Below the pieces are notes generated by a model. It was not told the origin of the DNA, ran no database searches, and saw only the letters and a list, made by a program, of their open reading frames with translations. Shown here in pieces: positions 30,758 through 42,135 of a stretch of DNA of 64,000 nt (the first letter of the stretch is position 1; the number at the start of each line of letters is the position of its first letter). Source of the stretch: Saccharomycopsis phalli. Its lineage: Eukaryota > Ascomycota > Saccharomycetes > Ascoideales > Saccharomycopsidaceae. The DNA lies in the NCBI GenBank assembly GCA_020342235.1, contig CP073215.1, positions 186,001 through 250,000 on the forward strand, in the 5' to 3' direction. Both the position numbers and the translations under genes were made by a program.

Positions 30758-31540
30758 TTTAGCCATTGTCTCCGTACAGTTATTCAACCAATGTATTTTC
30801 TCTTAATCCTGGGACACCTGAAGAAAACCCGCGTCAGCTCAAATAGCTGCCTAGGATTATCAAATTGAGCTATTCTGTCGATTCGTAGATGGCTGTGTAA
30901 GAAGCCTGGTGCCCTGACTTTCAACCACGACAGTTTTGATTTCAACGACATTCTAGAATCATGACATTGTATATCATGGCATTCTATATCATGGTTGTCA
31001 ATACTTGTATCTCCCAAATATTTCACTGGCCTTTTATCTTCATCTGTGAATACTTAATGTCAGCCGTATTAGTAATTCGGCGAATATAGTCTGAACCACA
31101 ACACTGTCAAGTCTAAATTTACCATTGCGGAGTTTTATATACAAGCGAGCATTGAATGTTATGGTATACTTAGGCCCAAGAACGTGTCGATTGTTAAGCC
31201 AAGTCAACATATAATCAGTAAACGTGCCTCAAGACTCAGACTTGTTGTACAAAGTGACAATATAGATGTAATTTTCCGTCTCAGACAACTCAGTGCACTG
31301 ATCAAAGGGCATGATAAATACGTGCAAAATACCATGTTTATATAGGAAGTGGTGATGTAAATAAATGGTGATATAATAGAAACGTTGTACTACAAAAAAG
31401 CACGATGCGAGGAATTTATGTTGAGTAAGTGGATTAAGTATCTACATAGAAATCTACATAGAAATCTATAAATCTATAAGGGCTACCGAGATAGTACCTT
31501 GGGGAGGGAGTGGCTAAATCCACCTCTAAAGATCTAGACG

Positions 31541-31724
31541 AAAAACTCATTGCCCCTCCAATGCTCATTACCTTATATATTTACAAGCTCTGATTGATAG
31601 TTTTTTATCTCTGTTGCAGAGTTTTCTTTCAACGACTACACAGCAGCACCGTCCTTAGTCGTAGACGGTAAAGTATAAATCTCATCTAAGAGCCTAGTAT
31701 AACTATAGTCTTACGTAAATATTA
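31541..31724 (+). repeat. Right arm of the ~180-bp inverted repeat
   Basis: Partner of 30350-30531, about 1.0 kb away. Ends with 'acgtaaat' then ATTATTATTAT. Upstream of the tail two alternative stems can form: ACGACTA/TAGTCGT and ACCGTC/GACGGT. The outward tails suggest two inverted copies of one short ATT-tailed element; terminal inverted repeats of a DNA transposon, or two inverted solo LTRs, are alternatives. No transposase frame lies between the arms. Confidence 0.75.
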
Positions 31725-31762
31725 TTATTATAAATCTATATATCTATAAATCTAGACTGACC

Positions 31763-31777
31763 CACGTGACCCACGTG
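31763..31777. promoter_or_regulatory. Double CACGTG upstream of RNA14
   Basis: CACGTG at 31763-31768 and 31772-31777, 9 bp apart, ending 12 bp before the first ATG; the same 9-bp spacing occurs between the CACGTG pair in the LYS5 promoter. Confidence 0.45.
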
Positions 31778-31788
31778 ACCCATAAGCT

Positions 31789-33954
31789 ATGTTTTGGCAA
31801 TCGAATAGAAACATCATGGCGGGAGAGTCGACGTTTGAAAAAAAGGAAAAACTCGCACGGGCCAGCAAACGGGAAAGGCTCGAGGCGGCAATCAAGGACA
31901 ATCCGCGCGACCTCGTCTCATGGCTCGAGTACATTGCGCTCCGGCAGACGGAAAGCTCGGTGGAGGAGGTGAGGCAGCTTTTTGAGGACTGTTTGAAGGT
32001 GTTCCAGAGCAGCGAGGAGGTGTTTTCGCGGTACATTGAGTACGAGTTGGCACAGAAGGACAGCGGGAATGTCGAGAGTTTGTACCAGCGGAGCGTAGCG
32101 CGGGCCAGTAGCGTGAAGTTGTGGCGACTGTACATTGAACATGTTAAGGGCAAAAACAACCTCATTACAGGCGGACAAGAGGCGCGGGACGTTGTCATGA
32201 AGAGCTATGAGGTGGCACTTCGGAACATTGGCATTGACATGGATGCAGGAAGCTTGTGGGAGGAGTACTTGGCGTTTGTGGAGCTGTGGAACCCGATTTC
32301 CCAGTGGGAGGAGCAGCACAAGGCGGAATTGAAGCGCAAAATATACCGACAGTGCGTGGTGATTCCTCTGCATCGTGTGGAGAACTTGTGGGGCAAATTC
32401 ACTGAGTTTGAGAACAACAGTGGCAACATTGCCACGCGGAAAAACATCTCCGACACCAGTGCCAGCTACATGCTTGCTCGGACCTGGTACAAGCAATATT
32501 GCGGAATCCAGCAGGCGACCTCTGGACCAGGGCTCTTGTCCACCCGGGCGTGGGTGCGGTTTGAGAAACTGAACAAGTTGACGCTTCCTGGGAAGCAGTT
32601 GGAGGCCCGGGTCGAGTTTGCCTATGCAAAGTCGTTGCAGCGGTACCAATACTACCCGGAATTGTGGTACGATTACGCCCAGTATCGTGCGGAAATCGGA
32701 CTTGATGCTGCAGCCACTCTCCAAGAAGGGCTCTTGTTGTGTCCGTATTCGACGGTGTTGACGTATTTTCTCGCACAGGTGTACGAAAAGAAGAACGAGC
32801 CGGACAAAATCGCCGCGGTTTTCGACACTTTGCTTGACAATTTGATTGCAAAATACTCCCAGCTTGAGTCCGATGCCGCGTACCTTGATGCCGAAATCGC
32901 GAAAAAGACGCGGCGGAAACGGCCACGTGACGACGACAGCAGCGGCGACGACGAGCCGAGCTCAGCGGCACGTGGGACCGCTCAACAGAAACTTATGGAC
33001 CATATTAATCTGAACAAGAGTTCCTTGGAGCGGTTGGTGACCAGCGTGTATGTGAACTATATCAAGGCGACGAAACGCGCTGTGAGCAAAGCAGCTGCCC
33101 GGAACGTGTTCAAGGACGCCCGGAAGCGGTTTGCCGCACTTAGCTGGCACATTTACTACGAGGAGGCAATGTTTGAGTACAACACGTCGAGCGTGCCGCA
33201 AAACGGAGTGAAGATCGCATTGAAGATCCTCGACATGGGCATGCGCAACTTGGACTTGCTGCTCAAAAGGAACTTTCCGTTTTTCATTGAGCATTTCCGG
33301 TTTCTTGTCTTGGTGAACGACTACACCAGCATCAAGTCGCTCTTTGAGGTGTGCATCAACAACCTCTCCAAAGACAAGGGCGATGCTGCTCAGCGGACAT
33401 TGAAAGTGTTGTTCAAAATCTTGTTGCGCTACGAGTCGTACAATGGTAATCTCCTGTCGATCCAGAACCTCCAGGCAAGATACAAGGAGACATTCCCCGA
33501 GGACTCGCAAATCTACGTGTTCAGCCAGGCTTTTAAAGAGTATGACAGCTTGAACTTGATCAAGGAGTTTGACTTTGACGTCGACAGCAACAAAGTCTAT
33601 GAAAAGACATTTGACTACTCCACCACCATCGCCTCCGAATTGAAATCCCGCCCGAGCCGCAGAGTCCGCCCGGGGAAGTTGATTGAAAACTACGATTCCG
33701 ACGGCGAGTATTTCAACGACTTGGAAAACTACGGCTTCCTGCCCGACAGAAAGACCGACAACGACGACTACCATATTGAAGATGATTATGACCCATTGGA
33801 GATTGACGAGGAGGAAGTCGTCATCGAAGAGGATACCGCTCCGTTTGTCACGGACAATATCTATAATTTATTGCGGCTCTTGCCGTCATCCAGCAACTTT
33901 GAAAAGAGCATCTTTGATAGCGAGAAGTTGGTCAACGTGCTTCAGACCATGTAA
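31789..33954 (+). CDS. RNA14: mRNA 3'-end processing factor RNA14 (CstF77 family)
   Basis: Scaffold of cleavage factor IA, which with Rna15 and Pcf11 directs pre-mRNA cleavage and polyadenylation in the nucleus. 721 residues (yeast Rna14: 677). HAT helical repeats run from about residue 20 to 560, with diagnostic stretches EEVFSRYIEYELAQKDSGN, ARDVVMKSYEVALRNIGID, WNPISQWEEQHKAE and IPLHRVENLWGKF. An acidic/basic insert (KKTRRKRPRDDD) splits the repeats. The C-terminal DNIYNLLRLLPSSSNFEKS matches the 'monkeytail' that binds Rna15. ATG 31789 is used; a second ATG nine codons in (31816) may be the true start. Confidence 0.93.
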   Translation: MFWQSNRNIMAGESTFEKKEKLARASKRERLEAAIKDNPRDLVSWLEYIALRQTESSVEEVRQLFEDCLKVFQSSEEVFSRYIEYELAQKDSGNVESLYQRSVARASSVKLWRLYIEHVKGKNNLITGGQEARDVVMKSYEVALRNIGIDMDAGSLWEEYLAFVELWNPISQWEEQHKAELKRKIYRQCVVIPLHRVENLWGKFTEFENNSGNIATRKNISDTSASYMLARTWYKQYCGIQQATSGPGLLSTRAWVRFEKLNKLTLPGKQLEARVEFAYAKSLQRYQYYPELWYDYAQYRAEIGLDAAATLQEGLLLCPYSTVLTYFLAQVYEKKNEPDKIAAVFDTLLDNLIAKYSQLESDAAYLDAEIAKKTRRKRPRDDDSSGDDEPSSAARGTAQQKLMDHINLNKSSLERLVTSVYVNYIKATKRAVSKAAARNVFKDARKRFAALSWHIYYEEAMFEYNTSSVPQNGVKIALKILDMGMRNLDLLLKRNFPFFIEHFRFLVLVNDYTSIKSLFEVCINNLSKDKGDAAQRTLKVLFKILLRYESYNGNLLSIQNLQARYKETFPEDSQIYVFSQAFKEYDSLNLIKEFDFDVDSNKVYEKTFDYSTTIASELKSRPSRRVRPGKLIENYDSDGEYFNDLENYGFLPDRKTDNDDYHIEDDYDPLEIDEEEVVIEEDTAPFVTDNIYNLLRLLPSSSNFEKSIFDSEKLVNVLQTM

Positions 33955-34136
33955 CATCGTCAATATAGAATTCATCCCTGTGCAATAGTGTGATATTGTG
34001 CAAATGGTCGATCATGTAGAGCACAGGATTATATCCGCTAGGTCTCGGTAATCCTTTGAATGTTGTTGTTTATGTAATGAAAATATCTTCACAATATGTA
34101 ATACTGAGTTGTATTTCTTTCTAAAGCTGTATTAAT

Positions 34137-34445
34137 CATGTTTCTTGGCTACACACCATCTGCTTTTAGTAATTGTGCTAGTCTTTGGCAATTGTGCCAA
34201 TCATTTATCGATTATGCTAGTTTATGGTAATTGTACTAATCGTCCATCAATTGTGGTCTTTGGCAATTGTGCTTCTTCCTGAAATCACATCTTAAAGATA
34301 CATCAATCCCAACGTCTTGGTTCTTCTCTGACAAATGGTTATTTCATTTTCAAGTATAAATGGTCCGACTTTCTCTAAATAGTCAAGCGAGTATGTTTTA
34401 GCCATTTACCAACTCGTATCCTAGTTACTATACTACACTATTCTA
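34137..34445 (+). repeat. Dispersed repeat, copy B
   Basis: Counterpart of 16806-17088, same strand, moderately diverged. Here the 'ctagttactata' end is single-copy. Lies just 3' of RNA14 and 100 bp from the LINE. It also has 'aagtataaat' and a T-rich stretch but no frame after it. Confidence 0.6.
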
Positions 34446-34555
34446 TTCATTGTAGCATCGATTTTTTGGATTGCTTCGTTATATGTCTGGCTGATTCAGT
34501 ACTCCAGAGACTAGCATAGTTTAAATAAAACAAATGTAGACATGCCGGCATGTTT

Positions 34556-36027
34556 ATAATAATAATATTTATTTTTGTATTTAGCTATATATTGTCTCCG
34601 GCAATACGGTGATTCGACAGATATATTTTCACTCAGGAACATCCTGAGGCAGCATTGCTGTTGAAGAAAACCCTTTGTCAACCCTCGCTTGGTTGCTTGG
34701 GATTAAAAACTTCAATGGAGGCAGTTATATTGTTGGTGCTTGGTGCTTGTATGGATTGTGTAAGAAGCCTGGTCACTCTTGTTGTCGAATGTGACCGCTG
34801 AATCTCATCATGTGTTGGAGGAATCATATTCCAACACGTTCTGGTAGAACTCAAGGAGTTTGTGGACTGATTTTTGGTCGGCAAACACTTTTCCAAGCGT
34901 ATTGCGTATGCCATGAGTGGAATCTAGTATGTCATCAATGCGCGATAGAATTCGAGCTTCTAGGAGCTCTGGGCATCGTAGGTCATGTATGATGGAGGGG
35001 GAGTGAGTCCCACATCGTTTGCACTTTGGGTCATCATTGCCAAATAATTTGAGCAACGATCCGTCTGTGAGGCTCTTTCCGCTGAGTAGTTGTGATGCCA
35101 AACTGAGGATTGCCTTGGGGCCTGCAAGTGCTTCCGTGAAGGAGCTTGGTTTTGTCTCGGTGCACTTTGAAAGGAGTGGTGCTGATTTTGCGTGCGTTCC
35201 TATAGTGGTTTGGGAATGATTCGCTGGTTGAGGTGATCATTGCTTGCCACTCTTTGGTTGCTGCGTCTGAGGCTATTTTCTTGAGCATCTGGATGCGGGT
35301 CCGTCTTGGATCTTGCATCGGTGCGGGTCGTCCTCGAGTCGTTGTTCCTCTAGTGCATAATCCGCGCGTTGTTCAAGTAATCGAGCGGCTGCGTCAAACG
35401 TTCTGATATCTGGATTGTGGGGGCTGTTGCCTGTAACATGTCCTGGATAAGAGGCGCTTTGGAATTATGATTCTCGTGCTTCCATTGATCGTGGTAGTTT
35501 GGAACAAACTTGAGCGGACTGGGTTTTGGCGTGATGTATTCATGAACCATCTCATAGATTTCATTATTGCCAAGGACTTGAGTAGGATCGTTGGTGGTGG
35601 AATACCACTTTCGATATAGATGATCGGGGTGGACGTGGTCTGAGGAGGCCTAGCGCCAGTCGTAGGATTGAGTTGAATATCACACTGACCTGACCCCATT
35701 GGGTTTTTGTCATGCTGTTATAGAACACCTCGAGTCCATACGATATGACGGGGACTGCGCACGTTTTGAACAATATTATCGTGGTACGTCCCGTGGTTCC
35801 TCGTGTCATTCGGCTTAAGTACCTTATTTGTTCAGCAGTACGGCGCATCTTGGACAATGTTTGTTTTAGATGGCTCCTGAAGCTGAGTCTTGAATCAAGG
35901 GTAATGCCTAATAACTTGACCTCGTTTGTTTCCTCCTTTCGTCCTCCGTTCGGAAGTTGGAGGCTAGATTCACAGTTGGGTAACCGTCTTCGATTCGGGA
36001 AGAATCGTATGTATTGTAGTTTCGGGC
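34556..36027 (-). mobile_element. 5'-truncated LINE (non-LTR retrotransposon)
   Basis: 1472 bp of the 3' part of a LINE. The minus strand encodes the end of a reverse transcriptase ORF (KLLGITLDSRLSFRSHLKQT, then PVISYGLEVF) and a C-terminal Cys region (CKRCGTHSPSIIHDLRC). Frames are interrupted by frameshifts. The 3' end is AAATAAAT(ATT)n. Flanking 12-bp direct repeats GCCGGCATGTTT lie at 34544-34555 and 36028-36039: target-site duplications. 5' truncation, duplications and tail are hallmarks of target-primed reverse transcription. Zorro/L1-like by look; clade not determined. Confidence 0.85.
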
Positions 36028-36039
36028 GCCGGCATGTTT

Positions 36040-36495
36040 TAAAAGGTAAAATATTGAAATTAGAGTATATTGTTAGGTATCGTGTATTGTGGGAAGCTTG
36101 GATAATTTGTTATGGTGAAACGACACAATTTACAATCGACTGGTACATTTATAATCGAGTGGTGCATTTACAATAAAGTTAATGGTTACCGTTGGTCATG
36201 CCGCTTATTATACATTGATATTCCTTCTTGTGCACGAGATCTACCATATCCAACTACTCTTTAATATTCATTATTTTGCGTAATTCAGCCCTTATCCAGC
36301 GCATATTGAAATTTAAATTTCTCCAAGAGGTTCTTTTACAGAGACGTTAGGTGTAATGCAGTGCGCTCCCATTTGCATTGAAAAACCAACGTTGATCGCA
36401 TCTTGAAAAAACATACTATTAAATGAGAAACATTCGCCACGTGACTAGACTTATTGAACAAAAAAATCAACGGAAAAATTGTTCTGTTGGTAATC
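36040..36495. other. Intergenic, LINE to tRNA-Cys
   Basis: No gene. A CACGTG lies at 36439; on the minus strand T-runs after the tRNA (near 36475) could terminate RNA polymerase III. Confidence 0.35.
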
Positions 36496-36567
36496 AGTGG
36501 ACGCCCGGGTTCGAACTGGGGACCAATAGATTTGCAATCTACTGCGCTACCACTGCGCCACGCCCAC
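36496..36567 (-). tRNA. tRNA-Cys (GCA)
   Basis: 72 nt including the discriminator base. Acceptor GTGGGCG pairs with CGTCCAC (one G-U). D-arm GGCGCAGTGGTAGCGC and anticodon loop TTGCAAA are as in yeast tRNA-Cys; T-loop TTCGAAC is standard, though its stem has one A-C mismatch. No intron. No encoded CCA. Confidence 0.95.
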
Positions 36568-37455
36568 ATCCTACACACACCAATTTTGGTGATGGTGTCA
36601 TAATGCACGAGTGGATTCCGGCCAAAATTTTAGATTTTACCCAAAGGTTTGACGAGCATGAAACGAATGATCCAGTGCAGTACGAGTCAAGACTGTAATA
36701 GACGGGGTAAAATGATGAAATATGGCTGCATCTGTGCCTCTGATATTTATCAAGTCGTGGGACCAAGTTGAAGAAGTACAAATTTTATATTGATCAGACT
36801 GTCTGGGATAAAGGATTTGTCTAGTGCCCGGATCACACAATATATGATCACTCCAAGATGGTTGATTTTCTGGTCTTTGGTAATTGATAATGATCAGGAA
36901 AGTTGGTTTTTATGCTATTCAAAGGCCTGGGCATATATTCTGAGTTATTATCACTGTGAGACTGGGTGCATGACCAATTCTAGCATGGTGCTTGTCAAAT
37001 GGCAGAGTAATATCACCAATCTATTTGAACAATCCAAAGCTTGGTAATCAGTGTTGTGTTGAATGCTATGTTTGTTTGGATTGGACGGTCTATTGTTGGA
37101 AATGTCGTCAATGGAGCTACCCTGACTGAATAGTGTATGGAAGAGGGTATAATTAGTGCTAGTGGATGTAGAAACAAGTGTTTAATTTCACCATGACTGA
37201 CCATGATGAAATATGAGATAAAAATGAGATGAATATGTGATAAATATCAGATAAATATCAGATAAATATCAGATAAATATCAGATAAAAATGAGATAAAT
37301 ATCAGATAAATATCAGATAAAAATGAGATAAATATCAGATGAAATACCATAGAAAATACTTAATGAAAATACTAGATGAAAATACCAGAAGCACACGTCA
37401 ACCACAGCAACATACTACACCACATCTTTTCTCATAATATATTCACCAATCTAAA
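36568..37455. other. Intergenic region 3' of BTA1
   Basis: 37200-37345 is a 10-11-bp minisatellite of 'gataaatatca' units with 'gataaaaatga' variants. Nothing else recognised. Confidence 0.5.
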
Positions 37456-39693
37456 TCACGCATCCAAATCCAACGTGCTCATTTGTCTCTCCTTTGTGGT
37501 CTTGGTACACACCCAGGTAGAAGCATACATGTTCACTCTGTCAATGGAAGTACCCGAGACTCTAGTACCAGCTGGAACACAGGTAAACAGCTTAGCCTCA
37601 AAGTTTTTAATGTACCAAGGAACCTGTGCTGCAGACCGCAACAATACTCTTCCATTGTTGCACAAGGCTCCGTATATGGCATCGATTTCCGAATCAACCT
37701 CGGTCCCCTTTGGATCGAACCAGTCCATGTGGTCCATGATCACGGCGACAGAGATGGTTTTCTTGGTCAATCGCGCAAACACGTCGTTCAAAGTGTCTGT
37801 ATGGAGTCTGATCCCGTCGAGATTTGCTCCCTTGAGGTTCTTGAACCCGGACTTGGTCAAGTAGTCTGGGCAGTTGTTCTTGGCATAGTGGCCCTTTAAC
37901 GTCAAGTAGTAGAAGTAGTTGTCGTTGGAGATGAGCGACCGTGATACGATTGGGTCCAAAGTGTCGATGATGTACTGGAGAACCGAGTCGCCCATCATCT
38001 TGGCCTGGTTGGCTGGAACTCCCAACGCCTTCCAGAGGAAGATTGGGTTGCCGACAAATACCTTTCCGACGATAAAACTAAAGAGCACCGGCCGGATCGA
38101 GGTCTGCCAGATGCGATTTTGCTCCTCAAGCGTGGTGGCAGCACAAAGCTTTGAGATTTCGCCCGTCAATCCCGTGGCCTTGAACACCCATTTAGCGAGC
38201 CGGAGTGCCCATCTGGTGGACCCCGAGTCGTACAAGCCGTTGGCAAACGCCTTTGGGCCCTTGTCGGACCAATACTGGAGCGCGTTGGACGAGAGGTGGG
38301 GGGAGAGTTTCAGGATGAGCAAGTCGTGGAAATTGTCGATCTTGCCGTCGCCAAACAACTGCCAGTTCTCATCGTACGAGAGCGCACGCAACGACGCGAG
38401 TTTCAACTCGGCCAAGTGACCTTGACACGGGTTCAAGTCGACGCCATGGATCCGCCGTGGAGGGTCCGGGAGACTAGCATAGGAGAGGATATTGTCACAG
38501 GCAGAGGTTATGGCCAAGACTGTGTCCTTGCTGGTGAGATTGAGGATCTTGGCGTCTTCGCGTGGATCTTCCCAGGTGAAGGCATAGATGTACTGGTTCT
38601 TGAACTGGTGGTAGTAGTCGCTCAACTCATCGTAGTAAACACGCCAGACTTCCTTTTGGTAGAATAACGACGGGTACGGCAAGCCCTTTTGCGAGTTTTC
38701 CAAAGCTGCCTCCAAGGCCTTGCTGATTGGTGCCTGCTTGTTGTCAATCGGGGCCAAATAAGGCAGCTCGGTCGCCAACGAGTTGATACGGTTGAGCAAC
38801 TGGCTGTCGCCGGTCTTGGACGTTCCCAACCAGATGTAGTATGGAATCTGTCCGAGCCGATGGTTGTAGCAGTTGAGCGACTTGATGGTACCAAAACGAT
38901 ACTCCAAGTACTCCCGGCGAGACGGGTCCAAGAAGACCTTGTCGAACTCGAACCAGATCCGCCAGAATGTCCGGTACAACCAAGGGATGTGTCTGTTGAC
39001 TTGACCTCCAAGGGTGTTGATCCGACCAATGGAGTTGGCCCGCGACTGGACGCCAAAGTCAATCAGGCAGATCACTCCGTCCTTCTTGGTCAAGAGCTTC
39101 TCAGCATGGTCGATCGCAGAGTAGTACGGTGGAATCATCAGGAGCGAGTACGAGAACGTGATCAAGTCTGCCAGCTCGTATGGGATCTTGAAGTCGCATG
39201 CGTCCGAACAGATGACATGGACGTTTTTCCACCGGTTGCGGGCGACACGTTCCTCGGCAATCTTGCAGAGCGACGGCAGCAAGTCGATCAAGTAAACCAC
39301 CTTGAACGATTTCTCGAGCGACGTCACGTACTTGTCCATCTTCTCAATGTTGAGTCCAGTTCCTCCGCCAACGTCAACCCACACGAGCTTCCGGTTCTTG
39401 GCACAATGCGCATAGCTGAGCTTCAACGCGTCAACTCGTCCTTGGAGGAGAATCTCTCTGGTGGAGTCATAGATGCCGGCCTGAGTGCTGTAGAACGACT
39501 CCAAGTTCGACTGGTGGTTCTTGGTGGAATTGCGGTTCAGAGGCTTGAAGAAACACGCCCAGGCAAACAAGAGTATCGACCGGGTCTTTTCGTGGAAGTG
39601 GTACAATGCCACCGTGAGCACCACCAAGAGTGATGCCAGCCAGAGGTATCCCTCTTGGATCTGGGTGTGAAGTGTGGCTGTTTGGTTCTCCAT
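37456..39693 (-). CDS. BTA1: Betaine lipid (DGTS) synthase
   Basis: Makes diacylglyceryl-trimethylhomoserine, a phosphate-free membrane lipid, from diacylglycerol and S-adenosylmethionine. 745 residues with both activities fused in the fungal order. An N-terminal membrane anchor (about residues 15-32) precedes a BtaB-like N-methyltransferase with SAM motif DVGGGTG (107-113). A BtaA-like 3-amino-3-carboxypropyl transferase follows, with AFTWEDPREDAKIL (371-384), ITSACDN and GVDLNPCQ (417-424). Probably an ER membrane enzyme; in fungi it is induced by phosphate limitation. A CACGTG lies about 70 bp upstream (near 39764). The enzyme is absent from S. cerevisiae but present in many other yeasts. 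Confidence 0.94.
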   Translation of the reverse strand: MENQTATLHTQIQEGYLWLASLLVVLTVALYHFHEKTRSILLFAWACFFKPLNRNSTKNHQSNLESFYSTQAGIYDSTREILLQGRVDALKLSYAHCAKNRKLVWVDVGGGTGLNIEKMDKYVTSLEKSFKVVYLIDLLPSLCKIAEERVARNRWKNVHVICSDACDFKIPYELADLITFSYSLLMIPPYYSAIDHAEKLLTKKDGVICLIDFGVQSRANSIGRINTLGGQVNRHIPWLYRTFWRIWFEFDKVFLDPSRREYLEYRFGTIKSLNCYNHRLGQIPYYIWLGTSKTGDSQLLNRINSLATELPYLAPIDNKQAPISKALEAALENSQKGLPYPSLFYQKEVWRVYYDELSDYYHQFKNQYIYAFTWEDPREDAKILNLTSKDTVLAITSACDNILSYASLPDPPRRIHGVDLNPCQGHLAELKLASLRALSYDENWQLFGDGKIDNFHDLLILKLSPHLSSNALQYWSDKGPKAFANGLYDSGSTRWALRLAKWVFKATGLTGEISKLCAATTLEEQNRIWQTSIRPVLFSFIVGKVFVGNPIFLWKALGVPANQAKMMGDSVLQYIIDTLDPIVSRSLISNDNYFYYLTLKGHYAKNNCPDYLTKSGFKNLKGANLDGIRLHTDTLNDVFARLTKKTISVAVIMDHMDWFDPKGTEVDSEIDAIYGALCNNGRVLLRSAAQVPWYIKNFEAKLFTCVPAGTRVSGTSIDRVNMYASTWVCTKTTKERQMSTLDLDA

Positions 39694-41809
39694 TTTTCGA
39701 TCCGAAGATTGAGACTGTTGGGACGGATTACTCCTAGGTTAAATAAAGCAATGGCCGCCCTAGATACACGTGGAGTGAATTGTTGGATGCATATGGTCCT
39801 CGAGGCTACAATCAGAGGCCCGAGGCGACACTCGGGACAAAATGCCATTGTCGCGACGAAATACGCCCATTGGGTCGAGAAAATACGCGAGACCGGCTGG
39901 AATGATGAAAAAAATTCCACCCACAGCCTTGCCCGACGGATATTACACTGGTATATTTGATTATTCATGGCCATTTATTCACTTGTTGGCTGCTTTCCCG
40001 TTTTGGCTAAAAACATTTTTGGAGCAATCTGGATAGCATCTGCGGGCCAATGCATGTTCCACAGATGTCAAGATAGCCTTGGCTCTGATGATTGGTCCAT
40101 CAACTCACACTAGGACCTGTTTCCATGTGAAACCGGCATCCTGGAATGGCCAATTGTGTGATCTCAGCTGAGCTTCCTTACCTATACGCCGGATAATCGC
40201 TTCGCCGGGTTGCTCCAGCCATTAGCACCTAGTCTAATTCTAGTTCTCTTCTAGTGCTCTCCTAGTGGGGTGCCCGTCTGATTCTGCTAATTTGTCGATC
40301 ATAGTCCCATGTGCGAGACATGACGTTCCAATTGCGGTAGTATTCACCTTATGAAATGTGGGCATGTTGGGATTCTCGTAGGTAAATGTGGACATGTTGG
40401 GATTCTCGTTGGTGCTACTTGGGTGAATCAACGTAAATAGCACTTTTCAAAACCCATTGACAACGAGTCGTCACTAGGGGTAGTGGCGACATGACTTGGT
40501 GGAATATGAACTATGTATGTTTGGATCTTGGCCGAATTTGGTCGAATCTTTGGTCTTGTGCGTTGCAAAGTATATAAACTACCTGGTTTTTACACTTTCA
40601 TTGTGATATCCGGCCTTTGGCTGTGTTTATCAAAGAAATTTCAATGTGAATAACATTTAGTCTGGAGTTGAAAGAGGTATTTTTCGTGCGCACGTGTATT
40701 TTCCACCTGTCTAATACCCATGCTTAACATCAATTCAAGCAACTGTACATGAATCATTACATGAGTTCATTAGTCATCGGCAAAATATTGGATATTACAA
40801 GCGTTACAATGTGGCTGGTCTATTTTAACGTTAATCTATTCGATATATTTGCTTGGACCAATCAATGCCAACGTTTTACAACCTGTCCAATTTGGAACTT
40901 AAACCCTCCATCTACACTTTTGACTCAACACTGCTATTAAATTAATCGCCGTTGCTAGTAGATATACTATTGGTGCAGCATTCTGACAATCTATAAACTC
41001 TAATGAACCCTAATTGATACCAATTGCAAAATGGCCAATCCAAATTAACTAGTGCACTACTGATAAAAAGCTCTACGCTATCCGTTTCGCTGTACGAAAA
41101 TTCTCATATTACATCACGTCGCACCCCGACTTTATCACTATTCAAACTAATCTCTAGACACTTGCCCAAATCTTCCAAAGTCACAATCCTGACACCAAAT
41201 ATTGCCGATGGTTCTCAATCATCACCGATGGTTGTTAGAAATGCACCCTTACCAACTTAACGTTGAATTTCTTTCAGGTGTCGAGAATGACAGGCTGATT
41301 CCTCTAGTGCTATGATTTCCACATCCACCACTCCTCAGATTAACACTATCACCCCAGAACCGAAAATAAAGGGCTATTGCTCGGCATAATGTAGAGTTGG
41401 ACCGGTTGGGAAAACTACATTTAAGGAGCTAGAGCCAGACAGGAAATAACAATTGAAAAGAAAAGTCTTGATTCTCTAAAGGAAATTCAATGACGAATCG
41501 GGTTACAAAAACCAAGGGTAAACTTTCTTATTATTAGAAAGCACAATTGATCAAAGACAACCACAATTACCAAAAAGATACGGAAATTACAAGCCATGGT
41601 GTATGTAAGAAACCAAGAATTAGTGTGGCTACTAAGAAAAAAAAGTTAAATACCTTTTCATTACACAGTCATATTTAGAACCTCCACAACTCTACAATCA
41701 CATTAGGGAAAGCTCATTCATACACATGTGTAATGAATAAAAAAATTTACCCTAATATTTTTGTTACTTTCTTTGCTCCTTCCATGTCAAATACTCCAAT
41801 GACTGGGTA

Positions 41810-42135
41810 ATTGATTGAATTGATTAGTTTTTCCCTACTTTTGAGTAAAGTTCAACTCACTTGTATAGCTGTTACGAAATTTGGTCTGATGAATTTGCTT
41901 ACAATGTCAGCAATGTCTGTAAAAAGTCATGTTGCAGGGTTGCTATAGCAAATCTCTAGTTCTTGTGTCGTCAATTTGGCTATGTTATACTAGTCAGCAT
42001 CACAATTCCATTGATAATTGAAATTGCTAAACATATGCTTTTATGCTCACTGACTTATTTTGCCATGCACACTGGCTTACTCTTTCCAACATTGCTAGCT
42101 TCAAAGTTTCTCATCACCATAACCAAGCCTCGTCT
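41810..42135 (-). mobile_element. Possible Ty1/copia-type retroelement fossil
   Basis: The minus strand shows a decayed stretch resembling the end of a copia-type pol (RNase H region), recognised by an IADIVSKFI-like motif. Heavily broken and old; no LTRs or other parts identified. Weak assignment. Confidence 0.35.

Noticed and set aside
31789-33954. HAT-repeat gene as CLF1 (crooked neck)
   Set aside because: The repeats and the C-terminal segment match Rna14/CstF77, not Clf1, which opens differently.
41020-41260. Copia-type protease region fossil
   Set aside because: Only a weak minus-strand resemblance, and its order relative to the 41810-42135 piece is wrong for one element; not supported.
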